Assembly: GCA_049609225.1 (NCBI GenBank)
Contig: JBMYYH010000055.1
Location: 1 to 18,988, forward strand
Direction of reading: 5' to 3'
DNA length: 18,988 nt
Origin: GCA-2746235 sp049609225
Lineage (GTDB): Bacteria > Planctomycetota > UBA1135
Part shown: piece by piece, positions 8,954 through 16,685 of the stretch
How the letters are laid out: each line of letters opens with the position of its first letter
Position numbering within the stretch: position 1 is the first letter of the stretch
Position numbers and translations under genes: made by a program
The notes under the pieces: model-generated
What the model was told of the DNA's origin: nothing
What the model saw: only the letters and a program-made list of their open reading frames with translations
The model's database searches: none

Positions 8954-10372
8954 ATGAAAATTCATCTTACTTGTTTGGCCGTCCTGGCCCTCGCTGGCAG
9001 CGCGTCTGCCCAATACGACTTCTCCGTTAAGAGTTATGGAGTGGTCGACGCCCCGCAAGGCATCGCCAATGGCGACCTTGATGGCGACGGCTATCCCGAT
9101 CTCGTGATCACCGCTGGCTCTCCGGAGCGCATGGAGTGGTGGCTCAACGATGCTGCTGGAGACTATTCCCTAGGTGGTTCCCTGTTGCTGCCCGTTGGCA
9201 GTGACCCGCGCCGCGTGGTGCTCGCCGATCTAGATGGCGACCTCCAGCTCGACGCAGCCATCATGTTGATGGGCACCAACGAAATGCAACTGGCGACGGG
9301 TGTCGCTGGTGGTTCTTTCGTGATGGGTGCAACCGTCGCAACCGGTACAGGCCCGATTGATGCGGCCGCAGCCGATGCCGACGGGGACCTCGACATGGAC
9401 TTGCTGGTTGCCAACCAAGGCGATGACACCGCCACGCTGTTCTTCAACGACGGCGCCGGCAACATGTCTGGCCTGACTCTGGCTGCTGGTGATGGCCCTC
9501 GTGGCGTTGCCTTCGGTGATTTCGATGGCGACACCAACCTCGACTTCGCGGTCTCGAACGAGTTCGATATGACCATCAGCGTGTTCGAGAACCAAGGCGC
9601 TGGCGTCTTTGGTGCCTGGAGCACCATCCAAGGCAGCACCTACTTCTACCAGCTGACCTCGGCCGACCTTGATGGCGACCTCGACGACGACCTCGCTACG
9701 GCAACCACCGACAACAGCCAGATCGATGGCGCTGCGGTCTTCCTCAGCGACGGCCTCGGAGGTTGGTCTGCTCAGGCAAACCACCTCGCTCCTGTCAAAG
9801 GCGCGATCTCGATTGACCACGGTGACTTCGATTGCGATGGCGACGTCGACCTACTGATGGGCTTGACGGGCATGAACAACGGTGGCTTCGTGGTCATGCA
9901 GAACGATGGCGCAGGCGCCTTCCCGGTTCCACAACGTCGTGGCTCTGGCCTCGGTGTCTGGGACCTGACCGTTGGCGACTTCGACAACGATGGTGCACCG
10001 GATGTGGCTTACCCATCCGTGGACCTCGACAAGATGATGGTTGCCCTCAACAAGACCTGCGGTGTCGAGCTTGATCAAGATGGCACCTGCAACTCTTGGG
10101 TCGACTTCACCATCACGGGTTGCACCCCTGGCGGAACCGTCCTCGTCATGATCGGCCATAACCGCGGCAAGTTCGTGGTGCCTCAAGGCAAGCCTTGTGC
10201 TGGCCTGACGGTGGCACTGGATGGCGCAACGATGCGTGTTGCTGGTACTGCTGTCGCAGATGCCAACGGCAACATCAACGCGACCTTCTGGGCCGGTCCT
10301 ACCTGCTGCGGTCAGATCATGCAGGTCGTCGACCTGAGCAGCTGCAAGGTCTCCAACCCGGACGTGCTCTAG
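8954..10372 (+). CDS. Secreted seven-repeat FG-GAP/VCBS propeller protein
   Basis: A 472-residue exported protein. The signal peptide is clear: K2, hydrophobic LTCLAVLALAGS, and a cleavage site SASA-Q near residue 19/20. The mature part has seven Asp-box calcium loops about 50 residues apart (near 41-49, 92-100, 141-149, 189-197, 238-246, 291-299 and 342-350; for example DLDGDGYPD and DFDNDGAPD), which fits one seven-bladed beta propeller. From about 370 a Cys-rich beta domain follows with C369, C379, C390, C415, C451/C452 and C464 and a TITGCTPGGTVLVMIG start. This resembles a C-terminal domain I associate with secreted planctomycete proteins. Its role is unknown. It is followed by a strong hairpin terminator shared with the convergent peptidase operon. 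It is a different protein from the upstream CRTAC1-like one and lacks ASPIC/UnbV. Confidence 0.9.
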   Translation: MKIHLTCLAVLALAGSASAQYDFSVKSYGVVDAPQGIANGDLDGDGYPDLVITAGSPERMEWWLNDAAGDYSLGGSLLLPVGSDPRRVVLADLDGDLQLDAAIMLMGTNEMQLATGVAGGSFVMGATVATGTGPIDAAAADADGDLDMDLLVANQGDDTATLFFNDGAGNMSGLTLAAGDGPRGVAFGDFDGDTNLDFAVSNEFDMTISVFENQGAGVFGAWSTIQGSTYFYQLTSADLDGDLDDDLATATTDNSQIDGAAVFLSDGLGGWSAQANHLAPVKGAISIDHGDFDCDGDVDLLMGLTGMNNGGFVVMQNDGAGAFPVPQRRGSGLGVWDLTVGDFDNDGAPDVAYPSVDLDKMMVALNKTCGVELDQDGTCNSWVDFTITGCTPGGTVLVMIGHNRGKFVVPQGKPCAGLTVALDGATMRVAGTAVADANGNINATFWAGPTCCGQIMQVVDLSSCKVSNPDVL

Positions 10373-10404
10373 GATTCAAGCTTAGGCCTAGAACACGCCC
10401 CTCA

Positions 10405-10454
10405 AGACGACTCAGTCACCGAGTTTCCCCTCGGTGGCTGAGTCGTCTGCCTTT
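10405..10454 (+). terminator. Strong hairpin terminator overlapping the convergent gene's 3' end
   Basis: Left arm AGACGACTCAGTCACCGAG (10405-10423) pairs with 10430-10448 over 19 positions, one of them a G-U wobble, around a 6-base loop TTTCCC. GCCTTTT follows, giving a short U-tract for plus-strand transcripts. It begins 32 bases after the stop of the secreted FG-GAP gene. The minus-strand peptidase stop (10414-10412) and its last codons lie inside the stem. On the minus strand no real T-run follows, so termination there would be weaker or Rho-dependent. Confidence 0.85.
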
Positions 10455-12181
10455 TGGGCCTCGTAGCGCACCTGGAAGTCGCCGGAACCACGCACCAACC
10501 AAGTCACCAGGGTGCGTCCATGTCCTGGAACGCCGCGCTCCAACAGGATGCGTCCGGGATCCCGGACCACTGGAGACATTCGCTCCGGACGTAAACGATC
10601 GCGCGTAGATAGCAAGCCTCCGGCGAGGACTTGGATGCCGTCGCCCTCAAGCGTGACGACATCCGGCGTGCCGATGTGATTCTGCGCGGCCATGGCCGAA
10701 CGACTTGGCATCAGGGCATCATTCACCAGGTCAATGGTGATGCGATAAAGCCCACCTCCCAGGTCCGTGATGGCCGGAGCTTCCATCCGCACCTTGGCGA
10801 TCTCCTCAGCGTGGCGTGCACAGAAGAGCGCGTTGCGGTGCAGCATTTCCTCGATCATGAAGGAAGGTGCGACCCGTCCGTGCTGACGCTTGAAGCCACC
10901 GATCTCGATCTCGCCGTAAAGCGGGTGATCGTACGGATGCCAATCCACGTATAGATCGCCAAAGGTGACGGAGTCGTCGAACTCGAGTTGTTGGCGGGTG
11001 TTACTGGAGAACCAGTTGCCCGTGCGCTCGCGATCCCTGCCCCAATACTGCTGCGAGGTCCACAGCTCATTGGTGAAGGAGAAGATGCCAAGACCCTCGT
11101 AGGTCCAGTTCACGAAACCACCATGCACGTTGTAGAGGTCGCTGTGAATGATGAGATAGCGATAGAAGGGAAGCATGAGTTCCCCTTCTTCACCGAGCGC
11201 GTCGTAAACGCGGATGTCGGCGCGTGGATAACGCACCGACTCATCGCCAGGTCCACGCAGGATCATGCCGCCGGTGTTGTGGAAGCTCTGCGCCGCAGCG
11301 ATGTTCGGATGCGCCAGGATGAACTGCCCGACGGCCGCCGTCTCCGGATAACTGAACGGGAAATCGCCGGCGCCGTATTGGATGTGATTCGGCTGCCAAT
11401 CGCTAGGCCAGTTGCGGTTCATGTCGTAACCGCCCTTGCCATCTTCGTTGACTCGACCATCACCATCGTTGTCGATGCCTTCCTGACCGAGCACCAACCA
11501 ATCTCCTTGCTGGTCACCTTCGACCGGCATCAGGATGCGCGGATCATCACGGTCCAAGCGGTGCGTGCCTTGGCCGAGTGGCACCTTCTTGCGCATGGTG
11601 AGGATCTCACCATCACCATCGAGGTCGTCCATGTCATCCTCGTCGAAGAGACCGTCACGGTCGTTATCGGTAGGGGTGGTGCCGGTGCGCGAACTGTGTT
11701 GGGTATTGGCGTTTTCGAACCAGTGATCGCGGCCATCTGGGTTCTGTGATGGCAAGATGTAGAAGGCACGTCGATCCAAAAGGTCCTTGGCGCGCGCGTT
11801 GGTGTCGTAGTGTTCGAGCAACCACCAGGCAAGATAAATCGCGGCCTCACTCCCTTGCACTTCATTGCCGTGCACATTGCCATCGACCCACATCGCAGCC
11901 TTGTCGGTGTCGGCACCAGTGGCTTTATTGGTGAGGATCATCACGCGCATCGGTCGCCCCTCGAAGGATTCACCGATGTCGACGATGTCGATGAAATCCG
12001 GATACGCCTCCTGCAGGCGTTGCATGTGCTCCAGCAACTCGCCGTAGGTGTAGTAACGGTTCCAAGGGATCTCAACCCTCGGCTCCCAGCGTCCGCCGGC
12101 TTCTTGCGCGGAAACTTCGGGGGCTGCGGCGAGGAGTCCGAGACCCAAGGCACAAAGGAGATGGGGAATCTTCGAGTTCAT
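10412..12181 (-). CDS. Secreted M14-family zinc carboxypeptidase
   Basis: A 589-residue exported metallopeptidase that hydrolyses C-terminal or related peptide bonds. ATG 12181 is chosen because GGAGGT lies 6 bases upstream and a signal peptide follows (MNSKIPH, LLCALGLGLLAAA, cleavage near VSA-Q). Zinc ligands are H104 and E107 in DGNVHGNE, and H301 in QSFHNTGG. The catalytic Glu is E372 in FTNELW. NPDG (147-150) and DMNRNWP (253-259) are further M14 marks. Asp-rich loops such as DNDRDGLFDEDD (172-183) and DNDGDGRVNED (237-247) look calcium-binding and are inserted in the peptidase domain. A C-terminal beta domain follows after about residue 465. It is second in a two-gene operon: its ATG overlaps the stop of a degenerate paralogue (ATGA). 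The substrate is unknown. Confidence 0.93.
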   Translation of the reverse strand: MNSKIPHLLCALGLGLLAAAPEVSAQEAGGRWEPRVEIPWNRYYTYGELLEHMQRLQEAYPDFIDIVDIGESFEGRPMRVMILTNKATGADTDKAAMWVDGNVHGNEVQGSEAAIYLAWWLLEHYDTNARAKDLLDRRAFYILPSQNPDGRDHWFENANTQHSSRTGTTPTDNDRDGLFDEDDMDDLDGDGEILTMRKKVPLGQGTHRLDRDDPRILMPVEGDQQGDWLVLGQEGIDNDGDGRVNEDGKGGYDMNRNWPSDWQPNHIQYGAGDFPFSYPETAAVGQFILAHPNIAAAQSFHNTGGMILRGPGDESVRYPRADIRVYDALGEEGELMLPFYRYLIIHSDLYNVHGGFVNWTYEGLGIFSFTNELWTSQQYWGRDRERTGNWFSSNTRQQLEFDDSVTFGDLYVDWHPYDHPLYGEIEIGGFKRQHGRVAPSFMIEEMLHRNALFCARHAEEIAKVRMEAPAITDLGGGLYRITIDLVNDALMPSRSAMAAQNHIGTPDVVTLEGDGIQVLAGGLLSTRDRLRPERMSPVVRDPGRILLERGVPGHGRTLVTWLVRGSGDFQVRYEAQKADDSATEGKLGD

Positions 12182-13866
12182 GACTGCACCTCCAAGGAAA
12201 CGGTGGCTTGTCCGGCACTCTGCGACAAGGCGCGCAGTGCTGCGGGGTCGGATCCAACGGGTAGACGGTAGATCCAATGGAAATCGCGGGAGTCGCCGAG
12301 GCCGTCCAGGGCTTCGACGGTATGACGCACGCGTCCGGCGAGCATCTGCGCGTCTTGCGGCAGTTCCAGGAACACGCGCAGTGGCAAGAGGCGGCGGTTG
12401 ACGCGTGCCATCGCGGTGGACGTCGGCATCAAGCCATGGTTGACCAGACGTGCGCGTACTTCAAAGACTCCACCATCATCCAATGCCGTCACTTCGACGT
12501 CTTCCCATGCTAGTGTCGCGAGATCCTCCGCGAGGGAATCGACGAGGTCGGCATGGCGGTTGATCAAGCCATCCAACAATGCGCCGGGAGGGTTCTCGAG
12601 GACCAAGGGCAACCATCCACCAATCTCCACTGCACCGTAGTGTGGATGTTCGAATGCAGTCCAGGTTTGCCAGGCATTGCTGAGATCCCCGAAAGTCCCA
12701 TACCAATGATCCGCCCAAGCAAGGAGCTTGCGGTCTTCACTGGCGTCTTTGGGCAGGGCGGTGCCGTCGGCCAGGGGGATATCCATCGGCGGCGACCACA
12801 TGGAACTCTCAAGCACCATCGCGCCACGTTGGTAATACGCCCAGTCCGCGAAGTTGCCGCTTTGATGCGCCGCGCCACGCACTTCCCCGTGATCACCCTC
12901 CTCCGGATGCAGACGCTGGCCAAGGAGTTTCAGCAACTTGGCATCGTCGCTCAAGGGATCGGTGGAGTCGGTGTCGACGTTGTCCTTGCCGCCAGGAGGC
13001 GAAGCGAGGTTGTCTTCATCATCCAAGACCAAGATGAGGCTGATCGATGGATGCTGCAGCACGAACCCGGCCAGTGCACGGCTTTCCGGTTCACTCAACT
13101 GATAAGCCCCAGCCTCCGGTGCATACTGACGCCAACGATGGGGGAAGTTCGCCTCCACCGCGACGCCACCCGGACCATCTTCATTGCGTGCACGATCCGC
13201 ATCCGCATCCGTGCCTTCTCGCATGAGCAGGTAACCGCCTGTTTCACCTGCATCAGTGTCGGCTTCGGTGGTTGCGCGGGGATCCTCCGTGTCGATGCGA
13301 TAGGCTCCTCCTGCATGCGGGACGCGCATCCACAAGGTGCGCCCGTCGCCATCGAGGTCCGAGGCACTGTCTTCATCGATGAGTCCATCGCGGTCATCAT
13401 CCGTCGGTGCACCACGCCAAGGGTTGCCGGAGGCCAGCGCATGTGCGGCACCATCCGGATTCGCCAGCGGCATGATGTGGATCGACGCCTTCTTCAGCAA
13501 CGGCGATCCCACCGATGCGAAACGTTGCAACATGCCCATCGCGACTTCACTTGCGCCGAGGCGATCGCCTTCGAGGTTCGCGACGATGAGGATCTCCGGC
13601 GATCCAGGGGCAGCACCACCGCCGACGAAACTCGCGATCAGAAGATCCCGTCCTTCCGGACTGGCGCCGATCTTGATGAGGTCAAGACCATCGGTGCGCG
13701 CAGCACGCTTCTTCAGATCTTCGAGCAGTTGTTCCGGGGTGCGGTAACCGGAAGGTGGCGGTTGGTAGGAGACGGGCTCGGGAGCCTGCGCCTCGCTGCC
13801 TTCGGGCACCGCAGGTTCCTGCTGTGCGAACAGGAGCGCGGACATGGTTGTGGCAACAAGAATCAT
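12178..13866 (-). CDS. M14-like pseudopeptidase, paralogue of the downstream peptidase
   Basis: A 562-residue exported protein that aligns along its length with the adjacent M14 peptidase: NPDG at 136-139, Asp-rich loops DDDRDGLIDED and DLDGDG, FGDLSNAWQTWTAFEHPHYG and EIGGW. The catalytic set is gone. HGNE becomes EGDR (E99, R102), the third ligand His becomes D282, and the catalytic Glu position holds S355. It should not bind zinc in the M14 manner or cleave peptides, so a binding, scaffold or regulatory role toward its active partner is inferred. ATG 13866 begins a short hydrophobic leader (ILVATTMSALLFA) that lacks basic residues, so M8 or an alternative start is possible. TAGACT ends 8 bases before this ATG. 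It leads the operon and its stop overlaps the next start by 4 bases. Confidence 0.88.
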   Translation of the reverse strand: MILVATTMSALLFAQQEPAVPEGSEAQAPEPVSYQPPPSGYRTPEQLLEDLKKRAARTDGLDLIKIGASPEGRDLLIASFVGGGAAPGSPEILIVANLEGDRLGASEVAMGMLQRFASVGSPLLKKASIHIMPLANPDGAAHALASGNPWRGAPTDDDRDGLIDEDSASDLDGDGRTLWMRVPHAGGAYRIDTEDPRATTEADTDAGETGGYLLMREGTDADADRARNEDGPGGVAVEANFPHRWRQYAPEAGAYQLSEPESRALAGFVLQHPSISLILVLDDEDNLASPPGGKDNVDTDSTDPLSDDAKLLKLLGQRLHPEEGDHGEVRGAAHQSGNFADWAYYQRGAMVLESSMWSPPMDIPLADGTALPKDASEDRKLLAWADHWYGTFGDLSNAWQTWTAFEHPHYGAVEIGGWLPLVLENPPGALLDGLINRHADLVDSLAEDLATLAWEDVEVTALDDGGVFEVRARLVNHGLMPTSTAMARVNRRLLPLRVFLELPQDAQMLAGRVRHTVEALDGLGDSRDFHWIYRLPVGSDPAALRALSQSAGQATVSLEVQS

Positions 13867-13885
13867 GGGGCTGCAGTCTAGCCCC
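13867..13885 (-). promoter_or_regulatory. TAGACT box with GGGGCT/AGCCCC dyad abutting the ATG
   Basis: Read on the minus strand, GGGGCT and AGCCCC flank a 7-base loop and the last C touches ATG 13866. TAGACT (13880-13875) fits a -10 box 8 bases before the ATG, so the message of the peptidase operon may have no leader. The core GGCTAGACTGCAG recurs at the same distance before the gene starting at 16664. Whether it acts as DNA (promoter or operator) or as an RNA hairpin cannot be decided from sequence. Confidence 0.45.
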
Positions 13886-13943
13886 GAGGCCAGGGGCGGA
13901 CGTCTACCTCGAGCTAGGTTCCCTCTGGCCGCGTAGCGGTTGC

Positions 13944-13949
13944 TAAAAT
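13944..13949 (+). promoter_or_regulatory. -10 box of the tRNA gene
   Basis: TAAAAT matches TATAAT at five of six positions and ends 10 bases before the mature tRNA 5' end, which would start transcription around 13956. The best upstream -35 (TTCCCT, 13919-13924) is weak and oddly spaced at 19 bases. Confidence 0.5.
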
Positions 13950-13959
13950 CCCGCCGGTC

Positions 13960-14015
<56 letters not shown>

Positions 14016-14036
<21 letters not shown>

Positions 14037-14279
14037 ACCTTTACCTTTCAGGCCGGTGGCCTGAGGCAAAGCTCGGCGGGCCACCCCGGCCAAGGCGTCG
14101 CAGGTGGGACTCGGCTGCGCCAAGTCCGGCTCCGCCTCAAATCCTGGGCGGCCCACCATTCTTGGCTTTGCTGACCTTCGGCCCGCAGCCAAGAAAGGCG
14201 ACCCACCCCGGACGTCACGTCGCAGGTTGCCTCGGCTTCGCCAAGGCCCGCTCCGCGACAAGTCCTGGGCGGTGCACCA
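14016..14279 (+). repeat. Tandem array carrying three copies of the tRNA 3' end
   Basis: The last 21 bases of the tRNA (14016-14036) recur at 14138-14158 with one change and at 14259-14279 with two changes, including CCA each time, so the period is 122 then 121 bases. The 3' parts of the units also match: CACCCCGG and GTCGCAGGT near 14080-14107 and 14205-14228, then a small hairpin with a GGC/GCC core. After each copy comes a different hairpin: TCAGGCC/GGCCTGA (14048-14064), TTCTTGGCT/AGCCAAGAA (14159-14195) and ATTTCCGGG/CCTGGAAAT-type (14293-14315). No open reading frame here looks real. The gene-free stretch runs from 14037 to 14393. Confidence 0.85.
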
Positions 14280-14393
14280 CCCTTGCTTTTGGATTTCCGG
14301 GGGATTCCTGGAAATATTGGGGAGCTGAGACTGGTTCTAAGATTGAGGCCTGTGGGATTGCCATGGGTGGCATCACCATTTTTCGTTCCCCGC

Positions 14394-15503
14394 ATGATTC
14401 GACCTCGATGGATTCCTTTCCTTGCTGCCGTCCTTACCGTCGGCAGTGTGACTTTTGCGCAAGAGACCGGGCCTGCAGTGGATCCGAAGGAACGCTTGCG
14501 CGTGGCGGAAGAGGCGTTGCCAGATGCCACGAAGGATAGGCTTCGGGCGGTCAGGGAGTTTCGGTCCATCAGGGATGGAGTGCTCGATAAGGAAGGCATC
14601 CTTTGGATCGCCACCAGCCACGGAGTGCTGCGCATCGAAGGGGAGACCATCACGCGCATGACGGAGAAGGATGGCTTAAGTCATGACTTCGTTTCTGCAG
14701 TTTTGGAAGATCAGAAGGGCGTCCTTTGGTTCGGTACTGCGAATGGTTTAACCCGTTACGATCGAAAGGATTTCACACACATCCCTTTGCCGTGGAAGGA
14801 TATCCATGGGGACTGGATCGCGGGCATGTATCCACTTCTGGATCCGAATCATGCCGCAAGTTTGAAAGAAGCTGCCGATGGTGGCCTATGGGTTGGAACC
14901 CTCGGTGGCGGCGTTTACCGCTACGACGGCAAGGACTTCCAGAACTTCCTCCACGACAAGGGCAAGGAATATGACGACGGGCAGCACCACAACTGGATTA
15001 CCAGTATCGAAGAAGATCATCAGGGGAACCTGTGGTTCGGCTCAATGAGTTGGGGAGGCGCCACGCGCTACGACGGCTCCAGCTTCAAGGAGTTTCAGGT
15101 GGAAGATGGGCTCAGTGACTACATGATTCGCATCATCTTTCAGGCCCGCGATGGCAAGTTGTGGTTCGGGAGCAATGGCAATCGTGAGGGGGGCGTGGAC
15201 CGCTTCGACGGCAAGGAGTTCACCAACTTCCAAGCCTCCAATGGCCATGCCCATAAGCACACGGCTTCCATCTATCAGGATCGCTCAGGATCCTTATGGT
15301 TCGCCTGTGGTTTCGACGGTATTTGCACCTTTGACGGCGAAGGCTTTCGATCCTTCTCGGAGGAGCAAGGCCAAGCATTCGAGAGAATAAACTTCTTCGT
15401 CGAAGATGCCGCAGGTCACCTGTGGTTTGGTGGTGGCAAGAATGAGCTTTACCGTTTTGATGGGGAAACCGTTACGGACTATTCAGAACGTTTGCCTGAA
15501 TAA
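14394..15503 (+). CDS. Secreted seven-repeat Reg_prop beta-propeller protein
   Basis: A 369-residue exported protein. ATG 14394 is taken because it begins a signal peptide (MIRPRW, then IPFLAAVLTVGSVTFA-Q). The longer frame from 14283 would start inside the repeat array. The mature part carries seven two-component-regulator-propeller repeats of the LW(F/I/V)GT...Y/RFDG type, with Trp at 71, 112, 166, 214, 257, 302 and 344 and phrases such as GVYRYDGKDF and GGVDRFDGKEF. Seven repeats could close one seven-bladed propeller. Reg_prop domains are best known as periplasmic sensors of hybrid kinases, but no kinase or transmembrane output follows here, so this one stands alone. Its ligand is unknown. 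TAAGAT (14338-14343) is a possible -10. No Shine-Dalgarno site precedes the ATG. Confidence 0.85.
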   Translation: MIRPRWIPFLAAVLTVGSVTFAQETGPAVDPKERLRVAEEALPDATKDRLRAVREFRSIRDGVLDKEGILWIATSHGVLRIEGETITRMTEKDGLSHDFVSAVLEDQKGVLWFGTANGLTRYDRKDFTHIPLPWKDIHGDWIAGMYPLLDPNHAASLKEAADGGLWVGTLGGGVYRYDGKDFQNFLHDKGKEYDDGQHHNWITSIEEDHQGNLWFGSMSWGGATRYDGSSFKEFQVEDGLSDYMIRIIFQARDGKLWFGSNGNREGGVDRFDGKEFTNFQASNGHAHKHTASIYQDRSGSLWFACGFDGICTFDGEGFRSFSEEQGQAFERINFFVEDAAGHLWFGGGKNELYRFDGETVTDYSERLPE

Positions 15504-15527
15504 GAAGCCTCGACCTGCCCTGGAGGG

Positions 15528-16664
15528 CTAGTTGTTGTGCCGCAACACGTTGGAGCCCTGGAGCACTTGGTTCGGCGTCAGGGGGAGGCCACTGAATTCA
15601 AAGGCCTGCGCAAATACGGTGGGCGGCAACCCGGGCGGAAGCGTGGGCGTGGTGAAACTCGCAGCGGGGGTAGGCGTCATCAGGGCTGGGCTCGGCGGAA
15701 TCAAGAATCCGTGGTCGTCGAGCAGTAGCGTTGCCCCTTGCCCGAGGAGGCTTGGAGTGGTTGCGAGGGTGGTCGACCACAAAAGTGCGAAGGTGCCGGC
15801 ACTGCTGTTGTCGAGCGTATAGGTGACACGGCTGCCGCTGCGGAAAGGCGCATCCGTACGCAAACAGAGCGTGTCGAATGGAGTTGGTGCATCAGGATGA
15901 ATCGTGTCCGTGTCGATGACTCCATCGCCATAAAGGCGCAAGTTGAACGACATCAGATTCTTCGAACCGCCAGGCCCCACCGAAGTGCCTGCATGACCAC
16001 CAAGTCCAAACAGCTCGGCATAATTCATCGAGCCATAACCGGAGCCGGCGGATCCAGGGCCGCCAGGGCCAAAGGTGGAATCAATCACGGGTCCGGTGCC
16101 GCCATCGAGGTACATGTAACCCACGCCAAGGAAATCCGTGAACCCACCGGGCACCGTTTCCTCGGGAAGAGTGCACTCAAAGCCGCAAGCCAAATCGATG
16201 GTGACTTCCCAACAAGTGATGTAGATCCCAGGCGTCGAACCAGGGAGACCGGCAAGCCCATAGGAGCATTGCGCGGCTGGCCAAGTACTGGGGCCTGTGC
16301 CGAGGATGGTATCGGCATAGAAATTCAAGACCATGTCGACGGCATCCATACCTTGCGAGATCGAGCAATACTCAAGAGTGAGGCCATCGATCTGTTGGTT
16401 GCCGTCGAGGTCGCGCGCTGGGAAGGCGAACTCATCCACCCATTCTTCCGTTGGGATCGAGGTGAGGAAGTAATACTCCACGCCCATGGTGTTGTCGAAG
16501 ATGGTTTCCGGCCCGAAACGCGAAGAGCGTGGCGCCGAGTATTCGACGCCACGCTCCATGTTGTATTGGATCTGCTGAGCTGGTGCTGTTGGAAGTCGCA
16601 CCGCGGACGGTGTCGTTTGTGTCTGCGCGAGGCAGGATGCGAGGATTGCAGCGGCCAGAAGCAT
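15528..16664 (-). CDS. Secreted protein of unknown function, tandem paralogue B
   Basis: A 378-residue exported protein with no known domain that I can name. The N-terminus MLLAAAILASCLAQ is hydrophobic and holds LASC, a good lipobox, but has no basic residues, so signal-peptide versus lipoprotein processing is uncertain. It shares with the upstream gene the blocks FGPETIFDNT, EEWVDEFAF, LDGNQQIDG, EYCS, VTIDLACGFECTLPEETVPG, GGFTDFLGVGYMYL, SFNLRLYGDGVIDT and PPTVFAQAFEFSG. Conserved Cys around 100-165 suggest disulfides. The Gly/Pro-rich C-terminal beta domain resembles tails of other planctomycete exported proteins (from memory). It follows paralogue A with a 16-base gap. Its 3' end faces the Reg_prop gene across 24 bases. 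Confidence 0.8.
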   Translation of the reverse strand: MLLAAAILASCLAQTQTTPSAVRLPTAPAQQIQYNMERGVEYSAPRSSRFGPETIFDNTMGVEYYFLTSIPTEEWVDEFAFPARDLDGNQQIDGLTLEYCSISQGMDAVDMVLNFYADTILGTGPSTWPAAQCSYGLAGLPGSTPGIYITCWEVTIDLACGFECTLPEETVPGGFTDFLGVGYMYLDGGTGPVIDSTFGPGGPGSAGSGYGSMNYAELFGLGGHAGTSVGPGGSKNLMSFNLRLYGDGVIDTDTIHPDAPTPFDTLCLRTDAPFRSGSRVTYTLDNSSAGTFALLWSTTLATTPSLLGQGATLLLDDHGFLIPPSPALMTPTPAASFTTPTLPPGLPPTVFAQAFEFSGLPLTPNQVLQGSNVLRHNN

Positions 16665-16685
16665 AGGCCTGCAGTCTAGCCTAAT
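16665..16685 (-). promoter_or_regulatory. TAGACT box repeated in the spacer between the tandem paralogues
   Basis: On the minus strand the spacer reads GGCTAGACTGCAG then GCCT then ATG 16664. TAGACT (16678-16673) is 8 bases before the ATG, as at the peptidase operon start. It overlaps the stop region of paralogue A. It could give paralogue B its own leaderless transcript inside the operon. A weak AGGC/GCCT dyad surrounds it, and there is no Shine-Dalgarno site. Confidence 0.4.

Noticed and set aside
12553..13881. A 442-codon open frame on the plus strand opposite the pseudopeptidase gene
   Set aside because: It is an antisense shadow of a well-supported M14-like gene; its translation is rich in Arg, Ile and His without any domain, signal peptide or ribosome site.
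14138..14279. Additional tRNA genes at the second and third copies of the tRNA 3' end
   Set aside because: Only the T-arm remnant, acceptor return and CCA are present. No D arm, anticodon arm or matching 5' acceptor strand could be drawn.
15517..15528. Terminator hairpin between the convergent Reg_prop and paralogue B genes
   Set aside because: GCCC-TGGA-GGGC gives only four pairs and no T-run follows on either strand, so it is not supported as a terminator.
15738..16679. A 313-codon plus-strand frame opposite tandem paralogue B
   Set aside because: The minus-strand gene has a leader sequence and a homologous neighbour, whereas this frame has neither and ends with no recognisable domain.
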